From positions 248,001 through 312,000 of the forward strand of contig JAEILR010000003.1 of assembly GCA_016109435.1 (NCBI GenBank): a stretch of 64,000 nucleotides of DNA, written 5' to 3'. Below the pieces are notes generated by a model. The model saw nothing but the letters and a program-made list of their open reading frames with translations. It had not been told where the DNA came from and made no database searches. The stretch comes from Methanomassiliicoccus sp. (GTDB lineage: Archaea > Thermoplasmatota > Thermoplasmata > Methanomassiliicoccales > Methanomassiliicoccaceae). How positions within the stretch are numbered: the first letter of the stretch is position 1; each line of letters starts with the position of its first letter. Below, piece by piece: positions 59,315 to 64,000 of this stretch. Made by a program: the position numbers and the translations under genes.

Positions 59315-60070
59315 ATGGCAGTCAAGAAGGCGAAGGCGGCAGCGCGGAAGGTCAAGGACAAGTGGAAGGCAAAGGAGTGGTACAAGCTCTATGCCCCGAG
59401 GATGTTCAACCAGGTAGAGCTCGGGGAGACCCCCAGCTCCGATCCCGCGACCATCATGGGCAGGAACACCGAGGTCACCGTCCACGAGCTGACCGGTGAC
59501 TTCTCCAAGATGCACATCAAGATCCGCTTCATCGTCAACGACGTCCGCGGCCTGGACGCTCACACCATCTTCGCCGGTCACGATCTTACCAGCGATTACG
59601 TCCGCAGGCTCACCCGGAGAAAGAGGACCAAGACCGACCACGTGGTGGACGTACGCACCAAGGACGGTTTCCTCGTCCGCGTCAAGCCGATGAGCATCAC
59701 CGAGCAGAGGATCCAGGCGGCTCAGGAGACCGCCATCAGGAACATCATGACCAACACTCTCAACGAGCAGGCGGCCAACATGACGGTCTCCGAGCTGGTC
59801 AAGGCCATCATCACCGGCGACCTGTCCAAGGATCTGTCCATCGCCGCCAAGGCCATCATCCCTATCAAGAGGATCGAGGTCCGCAAGAGCGAGGTCCTGG
59901 AGTTCGGGACCGCCGCGGCCGACGAGCCCAGCATCCAGGAGAGGTTCGGCCAGGAAGCGGCGGCCCAGGCCGCTGCAGAACCGTCCGAGGCCCCCGCCGA
60001 GGAAGCCCCCGCCGAGGAGGGCGAGTCCGAGGAAGCGGAGGAAGAGGTCGCCGAGGAGAGCGAAGAGTAA
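59315..60070 (+). CDS. rps3ae: 30S ribosomal protein eS1 (S3Ae)
   Basis: 251 residues. Conserved segments: WKAKEWYKLYAPRMFNQVEL, MGRNTEVTVHELTGDFSKMH and VVDVRTKDGFLVRVKP. The C-terminal ~45 residues are acidic (EEAPAEEGESEEAEEE), an extension seen in some archaea. The start ATG 59315 follows GGAGGATTACT. The gene precedes tRNA-Met by 11 nt, so the tRNA is probably made from the same transcript. Confidence 0.95.
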   Translation: MAVKKAKAAARKVKDKWKAKEWYKLYAPRMFNQVELGETPSSDPATIMGRNTEVTVHELTGDFSKMHIKIRFIVNDVRGLDAHTIFAGHDLTSDYVRRLTRRKRTKTDHVVDVRTKDGFLVRVKPMSITEQRIQAAQETAIRNIMTNTLNEQAANMTVSELVKAIITGDLSKDLSIAAKAIIPIKRIEVRKSEVLEFGTAAADEPSIQERFGQEAAAQAAAEPSEAPAEEAPAEEGESEEAEEEVAEESEE

Positions 60071-60081
60071 GACTGAACAAT

Positions 60082-60185
60082 GCCGGGGTGGCTCAGACTG
60101 GTAGAGCGACGGACTCATAAGGTCCTGGCCACAGGCCAGGGTCCGGGAGATCCGTAGGTCATGGGTTCAAATCCCATCCCCGGCA
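60082..60185 (+). tRNA. tRNA-Met (elongator, anticodon CAT) with a 30-nt intron
   Basis: Exons are 60082-60119 and 60150-60185. Acceptor GCCGGGG/CCCCGGC with discriminator A, D-arm GCTC...GAGC, anticodon stem ACGGA/TCCGT with loop CTCATAA (anticodon CAT). The intron (60120-60149) lies between positions 37 and 38, the canonical archaeal site, and can form a bulge-helix-bulge motif. The 3' CCA is not encoded. It is 11 nt after eS1, with no separate TATA box. Confidence 0.9.
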
Positions 60186-60198
60186 CTAACCTTCATCG

Positions 60199-60230
60199 GG
60201 GGGCTCGCGCCCCCTCCTTTCCTCTTTTTT
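60199..60230 (+). terminator. Hairpin and T-run after tRNA-Met
   Basis: A stem GGGGGC/GCCCCC (60199-60204, 60209-60214) with loop TCGC is followed by a T-rich run (60217-60230, ending CTTTTTT). It fits an intrinsic-type terminator for the eS1/tRNA-Met transcript, though archaeal termination may use the T-run alone. Confidence 0.6.
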
Positions 60231-60307
60231 AAACCACAATGCCGCACCTGGCCCCAGACAAATCATTCTTATAGATTGGCAGAAATAAGAAAAGATCAGG
60301 TGTACGA

Positions 60308-61498
60308 TTGAGGATCATCATCTATACGGGGAAGGGCGGAGTAGGGAAAACTTCGGTCGCCGCGGCCACTGCGTTGAGGGCTGCCAGGATGGGATACAGG
60401 ACCTTGCTAATGTCCACGGACGCGGCCCATTCCGTTTCCGACTCCCTGGAAATGACCCTGTCGGGCACCATAACCAAGGTCGAGGACAACCTTGACGCCA
60501 TCGAGGTGGACATGCTCCACGAACTGGAGACGAGGTGGAAGGAGATCCAGAAGTTCATCTCCGACTTCCTCATGTCCCAGGGCATGGACGGCATCACATC
60601 CAAAGAGATGGCCGTCCTCCCGGGCATGGAGCTGATGTCCGCCCTGTTCTACGTCGAGGACTTCCACAAGCGCAACTCCTACGATGTCATCATCATGGAC
60701 ACCGCTCCGACCGGGGAGACCCTCAGGCTGCTGAGCTTCCCCGAGGTGTCAGAATGGTACACCGACCGCCTCTACGGCATGGTCAAGAACATGCTGCGGG
60801 TGGCCCGCTTCACGGTGGGGAAGATGATGACCATGCCTCTCCCCTCGGAGGAGCTGATGAAGGACATCGAGATTCTGGGCGGACGGATGCAGGAGGTCCA
60901 GAAGATCCTGACCGATCCGCAGATAACCTCCGTGCGGCTGGTGGTGAACCCGGAGAAGATGGTCATCAACGAGACCAAGCGGGCGTTCACCTATATGTGC
61001 CTCTACAACCTCACGGTGGACTGCTTGGTGGTGAACCGTCTCATCCCCGAGGGCAGCAACGGGTTCTTCAAGGACAAGCTCGAGGAGCAGCACAAGTACA
61101 TGGACATCATCAACGACTCGTTCAATCCCCTGAAGATCCTGAAGGCCTACCAGCTTCCCCTGGAGCTGGTCGGCCTGCCGTCCCTGGAGAAACTGGGAGA
61201 CATGGTGTTCGGGGACATCGACCCCACCACCCATTTCTCGGTGGACAAGCCGATGGACATTTATTCCCGCGACGGCATGGACATAATATCGTTGAAGCTC
61301 CCGTTCGCCATGAAGGAGGCGGTGAACCTGTACATGGCCGGGGACAACCTGCTGGTGGAGGTAGGGCAATACAGGCGGTCCATCGCCCTGCCCACCACGT
61401 TCACCAGGAAGGAGCCGAGCAAGGCCGAGTTCAAGGAAGGCCGTCTGCTCATAATGTTCGAGGGGGATAAGCATGGTGGAACCAGAAAGGGAAAGTGA
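60308..61498 (+). CDS. ArsA/Get3-like ATPase
   Basis: 396 residues. The deviant Walker A TGKGGVGKTSVAAATAL, the Asp-rich switch STDAAHSVSDSLEM and MDTAPTGETLRLLSFPE mark the ArsA/GET3 family. Archaeal members are thought to target tail-anchored membrane proteins rather than pump arsenite; a C-terminal domain (about 320-390) resembles the small alpha-crystallin-like part of some ArsA homologues. It starts at TTG 60308, preceded by AGGTG. The gene overlaps the following 112-residue ORF by 26 nt, suggesting a partner. Confidence 0.9.
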   Translation: MRIIIYTGKGGVGKTSVAAATALRAARMGYRTLLMSTDAAHSVSDSLEMTLSGTITKVEDNLDAIEVDMLHELETRWKEIQKFISDFLMSQGMDGITSKEMAVLPGMELMSALFYVEDFHKRNSYDVIIMDTAPTGETLRLLSFPEVSEWYTDRLYGMVKNMLRVARFTVGKMMTMPLPSEELMKDIEILGGRMQEVQKILTDPQITSVRLVVNPEKMVINETKRAFTYMCLYNLTVDCLVVNRLIPEGSNGFFKDKLEEQHKYMDIINDSFNPLKILKAYQLPLELVGLPSLEKLGDMVFGDIDPTTHFSVDKPMDIYSRDGMDIISLKLPFAMKEAVNLYMAGDNLLVEVGQYRRSIALPTTFTRKEPSKAEFKEGRLLIMFEGDKHGGTRKGK

Positions 61499-61811
61499 GA
61501 GCGCGGAAGAGGAGCAGCGCATGCATCAGAGGCGCATAAGGATCGAGGCGGAGAAGATGTCCGAGTCGGTGTTCTCCCGGGAGACTAGGGACCACCTGGT
61601 ACGGGCGGGCACGGAGATGATCCTGGCCATCGACTCGATGATACCCCGGGACAAGATCCCCGAGGACGTCAAGCAGCACTACCTGGCGGCCAAGCGGGAG
61701 ACCTTGCTGCTGGTGAGGGCCCTACTCGATTCCCAGATCACCATGATCAAAGACATCGAGGAGAACGCGGACCTCCCCGAGACCGGCCTCCGAAAGATCG
61801 ACCTGGAATAG
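61473..61811 (+). CDS. Small helical protein coupled to the ArsA/Get3-like ATPase
   Basis: 112 residues, acidic N-terminus (PERESESAEEEQR) and then long amphipathic helices (RIEAEKMSESVFSRETRDHL, LAAKRETLLLVRALLDSQITMIKDI). No family is recognised. It overlaps the ATPase gene by 26 nt, so translation is coupled and the two proteins may interact. The eukaryotic Get4/Get5/Sgt2 partners are also helical, but no specific similarity can be claimed. Confidence 0.6.
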   Translation: MVEPERESESAEEEQRMHQRRIRIEAEKMSESVFSRETRDHLVRAGTEMILAIDSMIPRDKIPEDVKQHYLAAKRETLLLVRALLDSQITMIKDIEENADLPETGLRKIDLE

Positions 61812-61812
61812 G

Positions 61813-62403
61813 TCATTCGGTGGGCTGGCGGACGAAGATGTCCCGGCACTCCGCGCACAGCAGGGAGCCGCGGCCGGACACTGCTCCCGTCTGCCTGAGG
61901 TCGTACGAGTAGTTCTCGCAGTTCTCACAGTAGCCGGCGAACGAGCCGAGGTCCCGATCCTCCGATCCAGGCAGGTTGATGTTCCTCCATTCCCTGGTGA
62001 TCTCGATGAGCGAGGGGGACAGGCGGGTGATGTCGTTCTCCGTGAGCATGCCCACCAGCTGCTCCCCGACCACCACCGGCAGCCTCCTCAGGTTTAGCCT
62101 TGCCATCTTTCTCCCGGCGTCAGCGACGCTCTCCTTCGGCCCCACCGTCACCAGCGGCCGGGACATGATGTCCTCGGCGGTCATTTCCCGGGGCATCCGG
62201 TCCTCGGCCACCAGTTTGTTCACGAAGTCCCGTTCGGTGACGATACCCAGCGGCCGCCCGTCCTCGATGATTATGACGCTCCCCACCTTCCAGGCGCGCA
62301 TCAGGACGGCGAGGTCCCTGGCGGTGAGGTGGGGGCTGCCGATCACCGGCACCTTGGTCATAATGTCCTCGACATAGATGTCCCGCGCGCGGTTAATGGC
62401 CAT
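61813..62403 (-). CDS. CBS-domain pair with C-terminal zinc ribbon
   Basis: 196 residues. Two CBS motifs (VEDIMTKVPVIGSPHLTARD and AEDIMSRPLVTVGPKESVAD, each with a following VVxxGxLxGxxTxxD pattern) form a Bateman module that binds adenosyl ligands. The C-terminus carries four cysteines in YCENCENYSY and LLCAECRD, a zinc ribbon. CBS-zinc-ribbon proteins are widespread in archaea as ligand sensors; the target is unknown. Confidence 0.85.
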   Translation of the reverse strand: MAINRARDIYVEDIMTKVPVIGSPHLTARDLAVLMRAWKVGSVIIIEDGRPLGIVTERDFVNKLVAEDRMPREMTAEDIMSRPLVTVGPKESVADAGRKMARLNLRRLPVVVGEQLVGMLTENDITRLSPSLIEITREWRNINLPGSEDRDLGSFAGYCENCENYSYDLRQTGAVSGRGSLLCAECRDIFVRQPTE

Positions 62404-62497
62404 GATGATATCATGCGAGGAGGCGATAGATAAAGGTGGTCCGGGAGCGTCCGCGCAAACCTGATAAATGACCCGTCGCCTTTAGAGAAGGCATGGG

Positions 62498-63112
62498 ATG
62501 GACATGAAGGACAACGAGGGAGAGATCGCGGTAAGGATGGCCCGACAGGCGGTGGAAGCCGAGGTGAAGGGGGAGAAGGGCGGACGGGTGAGCGCACCCG
62601 AGAGCTTCCAGGAGAAGCGCGGGGTGTTCGTGACCATCAGCTCGCATCCGGAGCACCTGCTGCGGGGATGCATCGGCTTCCCGGAACCGATCTACTCACT
62701 GGCCAGCGCCATACTGAGGGCCGCGCAGCACGCCTGCCACGACCCCCGTTTCGAGGACCTCCAGCCGGGCGAGCTGGACACCAACGTGATCGAGGTGACC
62801 ATACTCACGCCCCCGGAAGAGATACGGGTCGCTGACCGCAGGGACATACCCGGGACGATCGTCATCGGCCGGGACGGCCTGATCGCCGAGCTGGGGCCGT
62901 ATCGCGGCCTGCTGCTGCCCCAGGTGCCGGTGGAATGGGAGTGGGATGCCGAAGAGTTCTTGGGGCAGACGTGCATGAAGGCAGGGATGACCCCGGACAT
63001 GTGGCTGGACAAACGGACCCGGCTGTACCGCTTCGGGGGAGAGATCTTCGCCGAGGAGAGCCCTCGGGGGCCGGTAACAAGGAAGGACATCACCCATGGA
63101 GCTTGTCGTTGA
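62498..63112 (+). CDS. AMMECR1-domain protein
   Basis: 204 residues of the AMMECR1 family: KRGVFVTISSHPEHLLRGCIG (with the LRGCIG signature), QHACHDPRFEDLQPGELD, IVIGRDGLIAELGPYRGLLLPQV and MWLDKRTRLYRF. The family is conserved from archaea to humans, often near radical-SAM and MEMO-like genes, and has been linked to nucleotide or tRNA chemistry, without firm proof. Start ATG 62498 or 62504. It overlaps pyrC by 17 nt. Confidence 0.9.
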   Translation: MDMKDNEGEIAVRMARQAVEAEVKGEKGGRVSAPESFQEKRGVFVTISSHPEHLLRGCIGFPEPIYSLASAILRAAQHACHDPRFEDLQPGELDTNVIEVTILTPPEEIRVADRRDIPGTIVIGRDGLIAELGPYRGLLLPQVPVEWEWDAEEFLGQTCMKAGMTPDMWLDKRTRLYRFGGEIFAEESPRGPVTRKDITHGACR

Positions 63113-64000
63113 AGGCCGCGCGTACGTAAAGGGACGATTGTCCAACTGGTGCATCGGGATCGAGGACGGGAGGATAGCCGAGGTGGGCAAGAACCTGCGG
63201 GGCGAGGAGCGGCTGGACTGCCGCCACATGATGGTCCTTCCCGCAGCCATCGACCCCCACGTCCACTTCCGGGACCCCGGCCTTACTGCCAAGGAGGACT
63301 TCGCCACCGGGACCCTGGCCGCCGCGTTCGGCGGCGTCGGATGCGTTCTGGACATGCCCAACACGCTCCCACCATCGACCGGGCTGAGGGACCTCATGGA
63401 GAAGAAGGAGGCCATCGCCCGCAAGTCCTGGGTCGACCACGGCCTGTTCGCCGGGTGCGTGCCCGGAGGAAAGCTGGAAGAGATGACCCCCCACGTGGCG
63501 GGGTTCAAGATGTTCATGGGCTCCTCCACCGGGAAGCTGCTGGTCACGGAGGACGCGGACATGCGGCGCATCGGGGCGGCGGTCAAGCGGGCCGACAAGG
63601 TCCTCAGCGTCCACGCCGAGGACGAGGCCCTCATCGGTAAGGAGGCCGAGCGGGACCTGGGCGATCACCTGCGGAACCGCCCCTCCAGGGCGGAGGCGAC
63701 GGCCATCAGGAGGCTCCCCGCCCTGGGCTGCCGCATCAACGTCTGCCACATCTCCTCGGCCGAGGGGCTCCAGGCGGCCATGGAGCTGCCGTTCACTACC
63801 GAGGTCACCGCCCACCACATGCTCCTGGACCGCGACAACGGGCGGGGGGCGTTCGCCAAAGTGAACCCTCCGCTGAGGACCGCGGACGACCGGGCGGCGC
63901 TGTTCCAGGCGTTCGTCGCCGGCAAGATCGACATGCTCGCTTCCGATCACGCTCCGCACACCATCGAGGACAAGTCCCAGGAGTTCGACGTCGCCCCCTC
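63096..64000 (+). CDS. pyrC: Dihydroorotase (3'-truncated by the window edge)
   Basis: The frame from ATG 63096 (MELVVEGRAYVKGRLSNWCI) is open to the window end (about 301 residues seen), so the C-terminus is missing. Zinc ligands are in IDPHVHFRDPG, the Lys/Asp bridge region in FKMFMGSS, HAEDEA, NVCHISSAEG and ASDHAPHT. The enzyme closes N-carbamoyl-aspartate to dihydroorotate in pyrimidine synthesis. It overlaps the AMMECR1 gene by 17 nt. Confidence 0.93.
   Translation, partial: MELVVEGRAYVKGRLSNWCIGIEDGRIAEVGKNLRGEERLDCRHMMVLPAAIDPHVHFRDPGLTAKEDFATGTLAAAFGGVGCVLDMPNTLPPSTGLRDLMEKKEAIARKSWVDHGLFAGCVPGGKLEEMTPHVAGFKMFMGSSTGKLLVTEDADMRRIGAAVKRADKVLSVHAEDEALIGKEAERDLGDHLRNRPSRAEATAIRRLPALGCRINVCHISSAEGLQAAMELPFTTEVTAHHMLLDRDNGRGAFAKVNPPLRTADDRAALFQAFVAGKIDMLASDHAPHTIEDKSQEFDVAP

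Noticed and set aside
1-64000. CRISPR arrays, rRNA genes, insertion sequences, prophage
   Set aside because: No regularly spaced repeats, no rRNA-like segments and no transposase or integrase motifs were seen in any frame.

Overview
The window is a GC-rich (roughly 60%), densely packed archaeal chromosome segment. The genes point to a methanogen of the Thermoplasmatota, most likely Methanomassiliicoccales or a close relative. Archaeal markers are uL13-uS9-RpoN behind eL18, eS1 (S3Ae), aRF1, the formate-dependent PurP, pyruvoyl-dependent arginine decarboxylase, archaeal UMP kinase, the D-aminoacyl-tRNA deacylase DtdA, an intron-containing tRNA-Met, TATA-box promoters and many leaderless starts. 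HdrB and HdrC (heterodisulfide reductase) indicate methanogenesis or a related CoM/CoB metabolism. The lineage is inferred from gene content, not from an rRNA.

Layout. 0-2 kb: end of an ABC-2 export operon. 2-3.6 kb: tRNA-Pro and the eL18-uL13-uS9-RpoN operon, transcribed leftward. 3.6-13.3 kb: two giant tandem paralogous DUF4011-type SF1 helicase/nuclease proteins, probable defence genes, with gene-conversion tracts. 13.4-15.3 kb: an endonuclease IV-like TIM barrel and a SIS isomerase. 15.3-17.6 kb: the highlight, a compact ubiquitin-like conjugation locus with E1-like, beta-grasp Ubl, E2-like and JAMM-protease genes. 17.8-21.3 kb: pseudo-receiver protein, TrpS, TrmO-like and PheS. 21.3-29.9 kb: tandem winged-helix/TPR proteins, a TDT transporter, two tiny paralogues, a PAS-PAS-GAF sensor, DtdA, an AhpD-like protein and UMP kinase. 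29.9-36 kb: aRF1-ArgS-GNAT, a lipoate-ligase-like protein, PurP. 36-39.3 kb: MgtE-type transporter divergent from two PhoU/TrkA-C regulators across an unusual structured intergenic region. 39.4-49.8 kb: tRNA-Gln, Adk, acetyltransferases, glycosyltransferase, DUF362-ferredoxin, FAD-linked oxidase, M50 protease, a decayed cation-exchanger gene, a multidomain PP-loop/ferredoxin protein. 49.8-57 kb: secreted transglutaminase-like protein, PdaD, an operon of a Ras-like GTPase with a V4R-DUF835 protein, PAC2, M16 peptidase, hydrogenase maturation protease, ModE-like regulator. 57-64 kb: HdrC-HdrB, an H1-like Lys/Ala-rich protein, eS1 with tRNA-Met, an ArsA/Get3-like ATPase, CBS protein, AMMECR1 and the start of dihydroorotase.

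How the genes work together. Most of the window is housekeeping (translation, nucleotide synthesis, Hdr). Four accessory clusters stand out: (1) the Ubl-E1-E2-JAMM locus, which has every part needed to process, activate, conjugate and remove a ubiquitin-like protein except an E3; (2) the paired DUF4011 helicases, one with an apparently intact nuclease site and one with its key Glu replaced by Leu; (3) the Ras-like GTPase translationally coupled to a V4R protein, reminiscent of the eukaryotic Rab/TRAPP pairing; and (4) the MgtE/PhoU-TrkA-C divergon. No rRNA, CRISPR array, insertion sequence or prophage was seen. All function calls come from reading translations and motifs by eye; no database search was run.
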